Shown here piece by piece: positions 10,619-19,275 of a DNA stretch of 64,000 nucleotides (the first letter of the stretch is position 1; each line of letters begins with the position of its first letter). Origin of the DNA: Thiobacter sp. AK1 (GTDB lineage Bacteria; Pseudomonadota; Gammaproteobacteria; Burkholderiales; Thiobacteraceae); the NCBI RefSeq assembly GCF_039822265.1, contig NZ_JBAJEX010000002.1, positions 62,001 through 126,000 of the forward strand, written 5' to 3'. A model generated the notes under the pieces. The model searched no databases. It was given only the letters and a program-made list of their open reading frames with translations, and was not told where the DNA came from. The translations under genes and the position numbers were made by a program.

Positions 10619-11113
10619 ATGGACAAGCCGCTGGTGGGCGTGGTGATGGGAAGCACCTCCGACTGGGAGGTGATGCAACATGCCTGCGTCATGCTCAAGG
10701 AACTGGGCGTGCCCCACGAGGCGCGCGTGGTGTCCGCCCACCGCACGCCGGACCTCCTGTTCGAATACGCGGCGCGTGCCGCCGACCGTGGCCTGAAATG
10801 CCTCATCGCCGGCGCCGGCGGCGCAGCTCATCTGCCCGGCATGCTCGCCGCCAAGACGCGGCTGCCGGTGCTGGGCGTGCCGGTGCCCTCGCGCCACCTC
10901 AAGGGCATGGATTCCTTGCTGTCCATCGTGCAGATGCCCAAAGGCGTCCCCGTGGCCACCTTCGCCATCGGCGAAGCGGGAGCCGCCAATGCCGGATTGT
11001 TCGCTATCGCATTGTTGGCCCTCGAGGATCCCGCGCTCGCTGGCCGCCTGGAAGCCTTCCGCGCGCGTCAGACCGAAACGGTGCTGGCCATGAAGCTGCC
11101 GGAGCAACCATGA
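10619..11113 (+). CDS. purE: N5-carboxyaminoimidazole ribonucleotide mutase
   Basis: Purine biosynthesis: converts N5-CAIR made by PurK to CAIR. The 164-residue protein shows the class I PurE sequence: [20 protein letters not shown], then [15 protein letters not shown] (active-site His), then [20 protein letters not shown], then [20 protein letters not shown] and [21 protein letters not shown]. The ATG at 10619 follows a GGGGAGCGAAC ribosome site. The stop overlaps the purK start (ATGA), so the two enzymes of this linked step are translationally coupled. Confidence 0.96.
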   Translation: MDKPLVGVVMGSTSDWEVMQHACVMLKELGVPHEARVVSAHRTPDLLFEYAARAADRGLKCLIAGAGGAAHLPGMLAAKTRLPVLGVPVPSRHLKGMDSLLSIVQMPKGVPVATFAIGEAGAANAGLFAIALLALEDPALAGRLEAFRARQTETVLAMKLPEQP

Positions 11114-12285
11114 CGCCGGCCATGATCCTGCCAGGCGCGACGCTGGGCGTGCTGGGTGGCGGGCAGTTGGGCCGCATGTTTACCCAAGCTGCGCTCACCA
11201 TGGGCTACCGGGTGCTGGTGCTCGATCCAGACCCGGATAGCCCCGCCGGCCAGATCGCCACCGAACACATCCGGGCGGACTATGGCGATCCCGCCGCTCT
11301 CACGCGCATGGGCCAGGAATGCGCGGCGGTGACCACCGAATTCGAGAACGTACACGCCGACAGTCTGCGCCTGCTGGCGCGCCACACCGTAGTCCGTCCC
11401 TCCGGCGATGCGGTGGCCATCGTGCAGAATCGGGCGCGGGAAAAGACCTTCCTGGCCGAGGCAGGCTTTCCCACCGTCCCCTTTGGCCTGGTGCCGGACG
11501 TGCAGGCGCTACCGGACGCGGCAGCGCACACAGGCTTCCCCGCTCTGCTCAAGGTGAGCCGCTTCGGCTACGACGGCAAGGGCCAGGCGCGCGTGGCAAA
11601 CCTAGATGAGGCGCGTGCCGCCTTCGTCGCCATGGGCCAAGAACCCTGCGTGCTGGAGGCTTTTTTACCCCTCACGGCGGAGTTGTCGGTGGTGCTGGGA
11701 CGCGACGCTGCGGGACATACCGCCTGCTATCCGGTCGCGGAGAACCGACATCACAACGGCATTCTGGACGTGAGCATCGTGCCGGCGCGGATCGCGCCAG
11801 CGGTAGCCGCGAACGCACGGGCAATGGCCATCGCCATCGCGGAAAAGCTCGACTACTGCGGCGTGATGGCGGTGGAATTCTTTCTGCTGGAAGGTAAGCG
11901 GCTAGTCGTCAACGAGATCGCTCCGCGCCCACATAACAGCGGCCATTACACCCTGGATGCCTGCCTCACCAGCCAGTTCGAGCAGCAGGTGCGCGCGCTG
12001 TGCGGCCTCCCCCTGGGCGAGACCCGCCTGTTCTCGCCGGTGGTGATGGTGAATCTGCTGGGCGATATCTGGCGCAATGGCGCCCCCGACTGGAGCGTGC
12101 TGCTCGCTCATCCCAACCTGAAACTGCACCTCTACGGCAAACGGCAGGCGCGCCCCGGGCGCAAGATGGGCCATTTCAACGTGGTGGCGCCCACGCTGGA
12201 GGCGGCCCTCGCCACCGCGCTGGCAGCGCGAGAAGCCATCGGCGTGGAAGGCCCGCCGCCCGAAGTGCGCGAACCCGCTGCCTAA
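11110..12285 (+). CDS. purK: N5-carboxyaminoimidazole ribonucleotide synthase
   Basis: An ATP-grasp enzyme that carboxylates AIR with bicarbonate and ATP to give N5-CAIR, the substrate of the adjacent PurE. The 391 residues start with the [21 protein letters not shown] nucleotide-binding loop. An ATP-grasp core follows: [40 protein letters not shown] and [18 protein letters not shown]. The start overlaps the last bases of purE (ATGA at 11110-11113). Confidence 0.96.
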   Translation: MTPAMILPGATLGVLGGGQLGRMFTQAALTMGYRVLVLDPDPDSPAGQIATEHIRADYGDPAALTRMGQECAAVTTEFENVHADSLRLLARHTVVRPSGDAVAIVQNRAREKTFLAEAGFPTVPFGLVPDVQALPDAAAHTGFPALLKVSRFGYDGKGQARVANLDEARAAFVAMGQEPCVLEAFLPLTAELSVVLGRDAAGHTACYPVAENRHHNGILDVSIVPARIAPAVAANARAMAIAIAEKLDYCGVMAVEFFLLEGKRLVVNEIAPRPHNSGHYTLDACLTSQFEQQVRALCGLPLGETRLFSPVVMVNLLGDIWRNGAPDWSVLLAHPNLKLHLYGKRQARPGRKMGHFNVVAPTLEAALATALAAREAIGVEGPPPEVREPAA

Positions 12286-12300
12286 ATAGAAGGCCCAACC

Positions 12301-12735
12301 ATGTCTGGTTTCTTCTTCGACTGGAACAAACGGGTGCTTGCCTTCACAGAGCGCGTGGGGCTATTCATCATCGCTGTCGCCACGGTGATCGCCACGGCTC
12401 AGGAAGTGGGCACCATGATCGAGGCGCGCCACGTGCGGCTGGCCGATCTGCTGCTGCTTTTCATCTACCTGGAGGTGCTCACCATGGTGGGGCTCTACTA
12501 TGGCTCCGGCAAGCTACCCGTGCGCTTTCCCCTGTACATCGCCATGGTGGCGCTGGCGCGCTATCTCATCCTCGACATGAAGGAAATGGACGTCTGGCGC
12601 ATGCTGGCCGTCACCAGCGCCATTCTGCTGCTGGCGCTGGCAGTGCTCGCCATCCGCTATGGCCACACGCGTTATCCCTATCCCCAGGACGATGCCCATG
12701 CCGAGCTGCGTCCCCCCCACCGCCGGGAAGGCTGA
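12301..12735 (+). CDS. PsiE-family inner-membrane protein
   Basis: A 144-residue protein with four predicted hydrophobic segments (VGLFIIAVATVIATAQ; LADLLLLFIYLEVLTMVGLYY; FPLYIAMVALARYLIL; LAVTSAILLLALAVLAI). The LLLFIYLEVLTMVGLYYGSGKLPVRFPLYIA pattern is that of the phosphate-starvation-inducible PsiE family, whose biochemical role is unknown. It lies between purK (15 bp) and purC (3 bp), inside a purine cluster; no phosphate-control box was seen. The signature is clear, the function is not. Confidence 0.8.
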   Translation: MSGFFFDWNKRVLAFTERVGLFIIAVATVIATAQEVGTMIEARHVRLADLLLLFIYLEVLTMVGLYYGSGKLPVRFPLYIAMVALARYLILDMKEMDVWRMLAVTSAILLLALAVLAIRYGHTRYPYPQDDAHAELRPPHRREG

Positions 12736-12738
12736 ATC

Positions 12739-13617
12739 ATGGGCGTCCTCTATCAATCGGAACTCCATAGCCTGAAGCTGTTGCACCGGGGCAAGGTGCG
12801 CGATATCTATGAGGTGGACGCCAAGCGGCTGCTCATCGTCACCACCGACCGGCTTTCCGCCTTCGACGTGGTCATGAACGAACCCATCCCGGGCAAGGGC
12901 GAAGTCCTCACCGCGGTCTCCAATTTCTGGTTCGAAAAACTCAAGCACATCGTTCCCAACCACCTCACCGGTGAGGCGCCCGAGTCCGTTGTCGCGCCGG
13001 ACGAAGTCAACCAAGTGAAGGGCCGTGCCGTGGTGGTGAAAAAGCTCACACCGCTGCCCATCGAGGCCATCGTGCGGGGCTATCTGGTTGGCTCGGGTTG
13101 GAAGGAATATCAGGCCACGGGCAGCGTGTGCGGCATCGCCCTGCCCTCGGGACTCGAACTCGCGGACCGCCTGCCGGAGCCGATTTTTACGCCGTCCACC
13201 AAGGCCGCCCTGGGCAGTCACGACGAGAACATTTCCTTCGCGCGCATGGCAGAGCTGATCGGCACGGGCGCGGCGGAACGCGTGCGTGAGGTGGCGCTCG
13301 CCCTCTATCGGCAAGCGGCTGCCTATGCCCTGGAGCGGGGCATCATCATCGCCGACACCAAGTTCGAATTCGGCAGCGATGGTTGCGGCATCCTGCATCT
13401 CATCGACGAGGCCCTGACCCCGGATTCCTCCCGCTTCTGGCCGGCGGACCAATACCAGCCCGGCAGCAACCCGCCCAGCTTCGACAAGCAATACGTGCGC
13501 GACTGGCTGGAGGCCTCGGGCTGGGACAAGAATCCGCCGCCGCCGGCACTGCCCCCGGAGGTGATCGCCAAGACCGCGGAAAAATACCGGGAAGCCCTGC
13601 GTCGGCTCGTCGCCTGA
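12739..13617 (+). CDS. purC: Phosphoribosylaminoimidazole-succinocarboxamide (SAICAR) synthase
   Basis: Purine biosynthesis: joins CAIR and aspartate with ATP to give SAICAR, the step after PurE. The 292-residue length matches the larger proteobacterial/yeast-type PurC. Signatures are [59 protein letters not shown], then [11 protein letters not shown] and [20 protein letters not shown]. It follows psiE after 3 bp and precedes the acyl-CoA ligase after 3 bp. Confidence 0.97.
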   Translation: MGVLYQSELHSLKLLHRGKVRDIYEVDAKRLLIVTTDRLSAFDVVMNEPIPGKGEVLTAVSNFWFEKLKHIVPNHLTGEAPESVVAPDEVNQVKGRAVVVKKLTPLPIEAIVRGYLVGSGWKEYQATGSVCGIALPSGLELADRLPEPIFTPSTKAALGSHDENISFARMAELIGTGAAERVREVALALYRQAAAYALERGIIIADTKFEFGSDGCGILHLIDEALTPDSSRFWPADQYQPGSNPPSFDKQYVRDWLEASGWDKNPPPPALPPEVIAKTAEKYREALRRLVA

Positions 13618-13620
13618 ACC

Positions 13621-15462
13621 ATGGCGCCCTACTCCGACCCGCCGGACTACTTGGCACCCAGCGCCATCCATCCGGAGATAGCGGGCTCGCTGCCGGGCCT
13701 GTTTCAGGCGCGGGTGGCGGCCATGCCCAACAAGGTAGCCTACCGCTACTACGACAACGCCGAGCAGACCTGGAAAGCGCTCACCTGGCGCGAAGTGGCG
13801 CAGGAAGTCGCGCGCTGGCGCATGGCCCTCGCGCGGGAAAATCTCGCGCCGGGCGAGCGCGTGGCGGTGATGTTGCGCAACTGTCCCCAGTGGGTGATCT
13901 TCGATCTCGCCGCCATGAGTCTCGGGCTCACAGTGGTTCCCCTCTATCTCGACGACCGTCCAGAAAACGCCAGCTACATCATCGACCACGCCGGTGCGCG
14001 CCTTTTGCTGGTGGAAGGTCGCGTGCAGCACCGCAAGCTGAATACCATCTTGGAAGGCAGCCACTTCCTGCGGCGTGTGGTGAGCCTTGGCACGCTGGAG
14101 CCTGGCACCGTCTCCGATGCGCGCGTGGTGGTAGCAGCAGAGTGGCTCGCAGCGGCGGAAGGCACACCGGTGCCGCCCGTGAAGCTCGGCCTCGATGCCC
14201 TGGCCTCCATCGTTTACACCTCGGGCACCACGGGCCGACCCAAGGGCGTGATGCTCTCTCACGGCAACATTCTCTGGAACATCTGGTACGTGCTCCATTG
14301 CGGACCGTTCGCGATAGATGAGGTGTTCCTTTCCTTCCTGCCCATGTCCCACACCCTGGAGCGCACCGCCGGGGTCTATCTGCCCATGGCCCTGGGCGGG
14401 GAAGTGGCCTTCGCCCGCTCTGTCTCCCTGCTTGCCCACGACCTGGAGCTGATCCGCCCCACGGTGCTCATCTCCGTACCGCGCATCTACGAACGCTTTC
14501 ATGCGCGCATCCGCGATGCGCTGGCGAAGAAATCTCCCCTCGCACGTCGCCTGTTCGAGCTGGCAGTGGAGGTGGGCTGGCATCGCTTCGAATGGCAGCA
14601 AGGGCGCGCACGGTGGCATCCCAAGTTGCTCGCCTGGCCGCTTTTGGCCGCGCGCGTGGCCGCCCCCATCTGCAACAAATTAGGCGGGCGGCTGCGCTAC
14701 GCCGTCTCCGGCGGTGCGGCGCTCAACCCGGACATCGCGCGGGTTTTCGTGGGCTTGGGGCTGCCTCTCTATCAGGGCTATGGCCTCACGGAAACCAGCC
14801 CGGTGGTCACCGTCAACCGGCCCAAGTCCAACATCCCCGCCAGCATCGGTCTGCCGCTGCCCCAGGTGGAAGTACGCATCGCCGAAGACGGCGAGCTCCT
14901 CACCCGCAGCCGCTGCGTGATGCAAGGCTATTGGGCCGATCCGGACGCCACCCGCGCCGCCATCGATCCCGACGGTTGGCTGCACACCGGCGACAAGGCC
15001 ACGGTGGACGCATACGGCCACTACCACATCATCGGCCGCATCAAAGACATCATCGTGCTGTCCAACGGCGAGAAGGTGCCGCCGGCGGACATGGAAGCCG
15101 CCATCCAGCTCGATCCCCTGTTCGCTCAGGTGATGCTAGTGGGAGAAGGCCAGCCATGGCTTGCCGCGGTGGCGAGTCTGGAGCCGGAGCAGTGGCAAGG
15201 TTTCGCACGTGGCCTCGGGCTCGATCCCGATGACCCAGCCGCGCTGGGGGAGGCACGGGTGCAGAAGGCCCTGCTTGCGCGCATCGCCGAACGTCTCAAG
15301 GATTTTCCAGGCTATGCCCAGGTGCGCCGCCTCCATGCCACTCTGGACCAATGGACCGTGGACAACGGGCTACTCACGCCGACGCTGAAAATGAAGCGCG
15401 GGCCCCTTCTCGAGAAATACCGCGACGCCATCGAGGGCCTCTATGCCGAGTTACGCGGCTGA
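13621..15462 (+). CDS. AMP-dependent long-chain fatty-acid CoA ligase (FadD15-like)
   Basis: Activates a carboxylic acid with ATP to an acyl-adenylate and then to an acyl-CoA. The 613-residue protein carries the AMP-binding P-loop SIVYTSGTTGRPKGVMLSHGN. It also has the A5-type motif YQGYGLTETSPVVTVNRP, the A7 aspartate in DGWLHTGDKATVD and IIGRIKDIIVLSNGEKVPPADME. The C-terminal lysine region follows (LTPTLKMKRGPLLEKY). Length and motifs match FadD15/FACL-like enzymes for long acyl chains. It starts 3 bp after purC, so it rides on the purine transcript although the pathway is unrelated. The exact chain-length preference cannot be read. Confidence 0.9.
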   Translation: MAPYSDPPDYLAPSAIHPEIAGSLPGLFQARVAAMPNKVAYRYYDNAEQTWKALTWREVAQEVARWRMALARENLAPGERVAVMLRNCPQWVIFDLAAMSLGLTVVPLYLDDRPENASYIIDHAGARLLLVEGRVQHRKLNTILEGSHFLRRVVSLGTLEPGTVSDARVVVAAEWLAAAEGTPVPPVKLGLDALASIVYTSGTTGRPKGVMLSHGNILWNIWYVLHCGPFAIDEVFLSFLPMSHTLERTAGVYLPMALGGEVAFARSVSLLAHDLELIRPTVLISVPRIYERFHARIRDALAKKSPLARRLFELAVEVGWHRFEWQQGRARWHPKLLAWPLLAARVAAPICNKLGGRLRYAVSGGAALNPDIARVFVGLGLPLYQGYGLTETSPVVTVNRPKSNIPASIGLPLPQVEVRIAEDGELLTRSRCVMQGYWADPDATRAAIDPDGWLHTGDKATVDAYGHYHIIGRIKDIIVLSNGEKVPPADMEAAIQLDPLFAQVMLVGEGQPWLAAVASLEPEQWQGFARGLGLDPDDPAALGEARVQKALLARIAERLKDFPGYAQVRRLHATLDQWTVDNGLLTPTLKMKRGPLLEKYRDAIEGLYAELRG

Positions 15463-15761
15463 CGGAGCACGCAATGCGGCGCATGGGCGCGGGCTACGAC
15501 GAGACCCCACTGCCCGACGGCCGATATGGAACGGTACAAAGCCCGGACCACGACCGCACCGAGGTGGCCGCAGGCCGAGGCTTGCGACTCAGTGGTCCCA
15601 ACACCCTCAACCGCGCTTACACGCACCCGTTCGTCAAGAATGCCCCCATCGACAGCGGGCCGGCAAAAGCAGCTACGAAAGCCACGCGGACATCCTGCAG
15701 GTTCAATACACGCACACCTTCTAGGGTGGATTCTCCGTCCGAGCGGCGCTATCCTCACGCC
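15463..15761 (+). other. Gap between acyl-CoA ligase and S24-like gene, no gene seen
   Basis: These 299 bases contain only short overlapping frames with no recognisable protein, no tRNA and no clear terminator hairpin. A promoter for the S24-like gene may lie near its 3' end, but I see no strong -10/-35 pair. Confidence 0.5.
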
Positions 15762-16115
15762 ATGAGCGAGAAGAAAGTCATTCCCATCAATCCCCTGGCG
15801 GAAGTGAGCAACTGCGCCGGCGCGGAGCCCTTCGCCCTGATGGTGCTGGACGACTACATGGAGCCCGAATTCCTTCACGGCGAGATCATCGTCTGCGAGC
15901 CGGAAGGCTTGGCGCGCGACGGTTCATTCGTGGTCGCCGAGCATCAGGGCGAGTTCTATTTTCGGCAGCTACGCATCATCGACGGCGTGTGGAGCCTGCA
16001 CGCCCTCAACCCCAAATATCCTTCCTTCGAGATCGCCGGCCCCAGCGCCATCCGCGGCGTGGTAATTCTCAAGAAAAAACCCGGCCGCCGCCGGGAGATG
16101 AAGCGCTACACCTGA
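15762..16115 (+). CDS. S24/LexA-like C-terminal-domain protein without catalytic Ser/Lys
   Basis: A 117-residue single-domain protein resembling the self-cleaving half of LexA/UmuD. It has no DNA-binding domain. The usual (G)DSM...GD loop appears as LDDYMEPEFLHGEIIVCEPEG, with Tyr32 where the nucleophilic Ser is expected. The later strand EFYFRQLRI has Arg68 where the general-base Lys is expected. The rest of the fold (RDGSFVVAEHQGEFYFRQL...ALNPKYPSFEI...IRGVVI) is intact, so this looks like a stable non-peptidase relative. It could sense, scaffold or antagonise an SOS-type partner; that is inference. Confidence 0.75.
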   Translation: MSEKKVIPINPLAEVSNCAGAEPFALMVLDDYMEPEFLHGEIIVCEPEGLARDGSFVVAEHQGEFYFRQLRIIDGVWSLHALNPKYPSFEIAGPSAIRGVVILKKKPGRRREMKRYT

Positions 16116-16146
16116 GCTCGAGCCGTCGCGCCCGACCCAGATGTTT

Positions 16147-16944
16147 TCAGATAAGCGTCCAGGCCATTCTCAGCCCCAAGGTGTAGAGCAGGAGGGCGAA
16201 GATTTTCTTGAGCTTCTTCACCGGCAGGCGGTGAGCAAGCCTTGCTCCCAGCGGAGCGGTGAGGATGCTCGTCACGGCAATCGCAATGAGCGCGGGTAGA
16301 TAGACGAAGCCCACACTGCCCGCCGGCAGGCCCTCCACCAAGAGGCCATTGGCCACATAGCCGATGGCGCCCGCCACGGCGATTGGAAAGCCAATGGCGG
16401 CAGAAGTGCCGATCGCCTCGTGTAGCTTCACGTTACACCAAGTCATGAAGGGTACCGACAACGTTCCGCCCCCGATGCCCACCAAGCTGGACACCGCGCC
16501 GATCACGTTTCCTGCGGCAAACATGCCGGTCCGTCCTGGCAGGGCGCGCGCGGCCTTGGGCCGGATGTCCAGCAACATCTGGGTGCCCACATAGAACAGA
16601 AACACCACGAAGAAGCCCTTGAGAAACACGGTGGACAACCAGGCGGCCAACACGCTGCCAGCCAGCGTGCCGGTGATGATGCCGGGAGTGATGCGACGCC
16701 AGACGTGCCAATTCACCGCGCCATGGGCATGGTGGGCGCGAAAGCTGGAGACGGAAGTAAACACGATGCTGGCTAGCGACGTGCCCAGCGCCAGGTGCAC
16801 CACATAAGTCTCGGGGAAATGGTGAGCGGTGAAGATGAAGGTGAGCACCGGCACGATGATGAGGCCGCCCCCCACGCCCAACAGGCCCGCCAGAAAGCCC
16901 GCGCAGGCACCCAGGGCCACGTAGGCGAACCACTCGATCAGCAT
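16147..16944 (-). CDS. TauE/SafE-family sulfite/organosulfur exporter-like permease
   Basis: A 265-residue membrane protein with about eight transmembrane segments, of the TauE/SafE (DUF81) family. It shows the two pseudo-symmetric halves: GACAGFLAGLLGVGGGLIIVP near the N-terminus and GAVSSLVGIGGGTLSVPFM in the middle, each with the glycine-rich family motif. Family members move sulfite, sulfoacetate or related anions, but the substrate cannot be told from sequence. The next minus-strand gene upstream (EVE protein) is 7 bp away, so the two are probably cotranscribed. Confidence 0.88.
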   Translation of the reverse strand: MLIEWFAYVALGACAGFLAGLLGVGGGLIIVPVLTFIFTAHHFPETYVVHLALGTSLASIVFTSVSSFRAHHAHGAVNWHVWRRITPGIITGTLAGSVLAAWLSTVFLKGFFVVFLFYVGTQMLLDIRPKAARALPGRTGMFAAGNVIGAVSSLVGIGGGTLSVPFMTWCNVKLHEAIGTSAAIGFPIAVAGAIGYVANGLLVEGLPAGSVGFVYLPALIAIAVTSILTAPLGARLAHRLPVKKLKKIFALLLYTLGLRMAWTLI

Positions 16945-16951
16945 CTAGCGC

Positions 16952-17401
16952 TCACAGAAGTCGCTCGATGAAAGCCCATTCCCGCGGATCCACCGGTGTG
17001 ATGGACAAGCGGTTGCCCCGCTGCAAGATACGCATCTGCGCGAGTTCCGGATGGGCGCGCAACTCGCTCAAGGGGAGCAGCCGCGTCTTGCGCTTGAAGC
17101 GCACCTCCACGTTGAACCAACGGGGATTGTCCGGCGTGGCCTTGGGGTCGTAATACTTGCTCGAGGGATCGAACTGGGTGGCATCGGGATAGGCCGCCTT
17201 GGAAATCTCGCAGATGCCGGCAATGCCAGGCTGCTCGCAGCTCGAGTGATAGAAGAAAGCCAGATCGCCGGGCTTCATTTGATCGCGCATGAAGTTGCGT
17301 GCCTGATAGTTGCGCACCCCGAACCAGGCCACGCTGCCATCGCGCGCCAGGTCGTCGATGCTATATTCGGACGGTTCGGATTTCATCAGCCAGTAACGCA
17401 T
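16952..17401 (-). CDS. EVE-domain protein (thymocyte nuclear protein 1-like)
   Basis: A 149-residue single EVE domain, a PUA-like fold that binds modified bases in RNA or DNA. Signatures are MRYWLMKSEPSEYSIDDLAR, GVRNYQARNFMRDQMKPGDLAFFYHSSCEQPGIAGICEI and PRWFNVEVRFKRKTRLLPL. Stand-alone EVE proteins of this length are common in proteobacteria; some EVE domains read modified cytosines in restriction systems. No restriction gene lies nearby, so a housekeeping RNA-modification reader is more likely. It precedes the TauE/SafE gene. Confidence 0.9.
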   Translation of the reverse strand: MRYWLMKSEPSEYSIDDLARDGSVAWFGVRNYQARNFMRDQMKPGDLAFFYHSSCEQPGIAGICEISKAAYPDATQFDPSSKYYDPKATPDNPRWFNVEVRFKRKTRLLPLSELRAHPELAQMRILQRGNRLSITPVDPREWAFIERLL

Positions 17402-17498
17402 AAAGCCTCGATACGCTTCCTGGGGAAGGAAAGGTGAATGGTAACCGCAGCACCGTTGTCTTGGGAAATGCGCTGCGTCGTTTCACCAAACGCACCGA

Positions 17499-18083
17499 TC
17501 AGCGCGGAAAACGATGGAGTCCCCGGTCTGTGAGCACCGCGTCGAGGGGTACGTCCCAGGGTTCCCGTGGCAGCCTGTCCACCCGCTGGAAGTCGTAGGC
17601 CACGCCGATGACCCGTGGCCTGCGCCAGAGGCGGCGGTGGCGCAGATAGGCAAGCGTCGCGTCGTAGAAGCCCCCGCCCATACCAAGACGGTTGCCTTCC
17701 CGATCGAAGGCCACCAGGGGCAGGAACAAAAGGTCGAGCTCACGGGCCCGCACTCGCTTTGGCGAGGCATGTTCGTGTATACCAAAGCGGTTTTGGTACC
17801 AGGTGGGCAGAGGCGTGAGTTGGGAAAACCACAGGGCTGCCGCCCCACGGCGCGGCACCACGGGCAGATAGCACTCGCGCTCGAGCCACAGCGCCCTATT
17901 GAGCAGAGGCAGCACATCGATTTCCTCCGCCATGGGTAGATAAAAACCGATACGCCGCGCCTTGGTGAGCAGGCGGTGCTCGAGGGCGACACGCAGTAAC
18001 CGCCGCGCCGCGGCACGTGCCTCATGCATGTTCACCGCCTTGCGGCGGGCGCGCATTTCGCGGCGCAGCAGGGCCTTATCCAT
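17499..18083 (-). CDS. 5-formyltetrahydrofolate cyclo-ligase
   Basis: Converts 5-formyl-THF to 5,10-methenyl-THF with ATP, returning stored folate to one-carbon metabolism. From the ATG at 18083 the protein has 194 residues: MDKALLRREMRARRKAV (substrate-binding N-terminal helix), IGFYLPMAEEIDVLPLL and DLLFLPLVAFDREGNRLGMGGGFYDATLA, the last being the diagnostic glycine-rich phosphate loop. The longer upstream frame runs into the 6S RNA locus and is rejected. As in other proteobacteria (ygfA/fau), the gene sits directly downstream of 6S RNA and zapA and may be read from the 6S transcript. Confidence 0.93.
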   Translation of the reverse strand: MDKALLRREMRARRKAVNMHEARAAARRLLRVALEHRLLTKARRIGFYLPMAEEIDVLPLLNRALWLERECYLPVVPRRGAAALWFSQLTPLPTWYQNRFGIHEHASPKRVRARELDLLFLPLVAFDREGNRLGMGGGFYDATLAYLRHRRLWRRPRVIGVAYDFQRVDRLPREPWDVPLDAVLTDRGLHRFPR

Positions 18084-18184
18084 CAGCCGAGACGAATCAG
18101 TAAAGACACAGCCGCAACTGGGTCCAAGCGCGGAAGCGTTGGCGGCGAGGCTCTCAGGCGCCGCACCGAGCCAGCATGGGGGAA

Positions 18185-18360
18185 AGGGCCCCCCGCGCAT
18201 GCCGTCCGGCCAGTCTCCTGAACCTGAGGTTCAGGGGGTCGCAGCCGGGGCGCCGCAGGTGCGTCCGCGTGGGACGCGCACAAAAGCGTCCGGAAAGCCG
18301 CAACCAAGCACAGTGGCATTGGTTCAAGGAAGTTTTGGCCGTAACGGACACCGCAGGGGA
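18185..18360 (-). ncRNA. ssrS: 6S RNA (global regulator of sigma70 RNA polymerase)
   Basis: 6S RNA mimics an open promoter and binds sigma70 polymerase. The minus strand of the zapA/cyclo-ligase gap folds as expected. The closing stem pairs CCCCTGCGGTGTCCGT and CGGCCA at the 5' side with TGGCCGGACGGCATGCGCGGGG-type sequence at the 3' side. The 3' half resembles E. coli 6S: CTGCGAC, then a CCTGAACC/GGTTCAGG hairpin, then the closing stem. The 5' central strand has CTTCCTTGAACC. Gene order zapA - 6S - cyclo-ligase is the known context. Ends are approximate; an antisense reading also forms hairpins, but context favours minus. Confidence 0.78.
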
Positions 18361-18377
18361 TGACAGGGTCGCAATGC

Positions 18378-18396
18378 ACCGGCCCATGGTGCCGGT
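18378..18396 (-). terminator. Hairpin directly after the zapA stop
   Basis: ACCGGC (18378-18383) and GCCGGT (18391-18396) form a six-base-pair stem beginning at the zapA stop and ending about 18 bases before the predicted 6S RNA 5' end. There is no following T-run, so it may be an mRNA-end or processing hairpin rather than a strong terminator. Confidence 0.35.
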
Positions 18397-18710
18397 CATC
18401 GTTCAAACAGATCGTCCTGATCGGCCATGGCCTCGTCAATCTGTTTTTCGAGGCAATGGATTCTACGCTTGATGTCGCCAACATCAAAGCCCCCCATGCG
18501 CGTGTTGAGGAGCTCGTGGGCGATGTTGAGCGCTGCCATGATGGCGATGCGCTCCACGCCGATCACCTTGCCCGCATCGCGGATCTCGCGCATCTTGCGG
18601 TCCAGGTACGCCACCGCCTGCATGAGCTTGTCCTGCTCCTCCGGTGGGCAGGCGATGCGGAACTCGCGTCCCATGATGGTGACGTCCACGCCGTTGGAAT
18701 TGGCGGCCAT
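18396..18710 (-). CDS. zapA: Cell division protein ZapA
   Basis: ZapA crosslinks and stabilises FtsZ filaments at the division site. The 104-residue protein has the N-terminal globular part (VDVTIMGREFRIACPPEEQDKLMQAVAYLDRKMREIRDAG), then VIGVERIAIMAALNIAHELL and a C-terminal coiled coil (DIKRRIHCLEKQIDEAMADQ). The 'V.I.GREF...CP..E...L..A..YLD.KM' pattern is family-specific. It lies 2 bp behind the zapB-like gene and upstream of 6S RNA. Confidence 0.94.
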   Translation of the reverse strand: MAANSNGVDVTIMGREFRIACPPEEQDKLMQAVAYLDRKMREIRDAGKVIGVERIAIMAALNIAHELLNTRMGGFDVGDIKRRIHCLEKQIDEAMADQDDLFER

Positions 18711-18712
18711 GA

Positions 18713-18907
18713 TCAGCTTTCGGGAATGCGGTTGAGGAGGCTTTCCAAACGGGCGCGCGCGCCATCCAGCTTCTCGTGCAGCGTCTTGTTCAGGTTCTGC
18801 TCGGCAGCGAGCCGCTGGCGCAGGGCGTGGTTCTCGTCCCGCAACCGCTGGCAGAAGCGCACCAGCTGCGAGACCTTTTCTTCGAGGCTTTTCAGCTCCG
18901 CGTCCAT
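18713..18907 (-). CDS. Small coiled-coil protein, ZapB-like (TIGR02449-type)
   Basis: A 64-residue protein predicted to be one continuous coiled coil (MDAELKSLEEKVSQLVRFCQ, then heptads through to LESLLNRIPES). It is the size and kind of protein found directly upstream of zapA in proteobacteria and resembles ZapB, a FtsZ-ring layer protein that binds ZapA. No enzymatic motif is expected. The ATG at 18907 lies close to two candidate -10 boxes. Confidence 0.78.
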   Translation of the reverse strand: MDAELKSLEEKVSQLVRFCQRLRDENHALRQRLAAEQNLNKTLHEKLDGARARLESLLNRIPES

Positions 18908-18913
18908 GGCGAC

Positions 18914-18949
18914 ACTATAGTTTCAAAAGTTAAGTGGCGTCAAATTATA
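18914..18949 (-). promoter_or_regulatory. Candidate promoters of the zapB-like/zapA operon
   Basis: On the minus strand, TATAAT (plus 18944-18949) would start a transcript with about a 30-base leader, although no convincing -35 is seen. TTGACG (18938-18943), an 18-bp spacer and TATAGT (18914-18919) form a second pair, but this would start transcription at or next to the ATG. Only one is likely to be used. Confidence 0.35.
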
Positions 18950-18998
18950 ACGGCTTCTTTTGAAAGTACTTTGTCATCTGGCCGAGCCGCCTTGACAT

Positions 18999-19027
18999 TT
19001 GGCGCCGGGCCCCGCGGCCGTTACAAT
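18999..19027 (+). promoter_or_regulatory. Candidate promoter of the cobalamin riboswitch-btuB unit
   Basis: TTGGCG (18999-19004), a 17-bp spacer and TACAAT (19022-19027) place transcription start at about 19034, exactly where the riboswitch begins. A nearby TTGACA at 18992 is a better -35 by sequence but is 24 bp from the -10. Confidence 0.5.
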
Positions 19028-19033
19028 GCGCCC

Positions 19034-19275
19034 TCGTTTCAGGTGTCCTCCTGCCGCCAGGCAGGGGGGTGAAACTGGGAAGTCAGGTATCCGTTTGGTC
19101 GAAAACGTCGCGCAGTCGTTTTTCGGCTAGGCGGCAAGCCTGCGCTGCACCCGCAACGGTAGGCGAGTTGCGACATGCCACGATGGCCGCCCCGGCCATC
19201 GAGCCACTGGGAACCCTGGGAAGGCGGCATGCCCGAGCTCATGCTCACTCGCGAGCCCGGAGACCGGCCTGAGAC
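19034..19275 (+). ncRNA. Cobalamin (B12) riboswitch
   Basis: An adenosylcobalamin-sensing leader RNA. Visible conserved blocks are GGGTGAAACTGGGAAGTC (19068 region), CTGCACCCGCAACGGTA, the B12 box AGCCACTGG (19202-19210) followed by CCTGGGAAGGC, and the closing GCGAGCCCGGAGACCGGCC (19251 region). It precedes a TonB-dependent receptor of the BtuB type. No intrinsic terminator is visible before the ATG. CTCCCT at 19342-19347 can pair with the AGGGAG ribosome site at 19398-19403, so control is more likely at translation initiation (inference). Confidence 0.93.

Noticed and set aside
12514..14619. 701-codon minus-strand frame opposite psiE, purC and the acyl-CoA ligase
   Set aside because: It spans three well-supported plus-strand genes and shows no protein family; it is a composition artefact.
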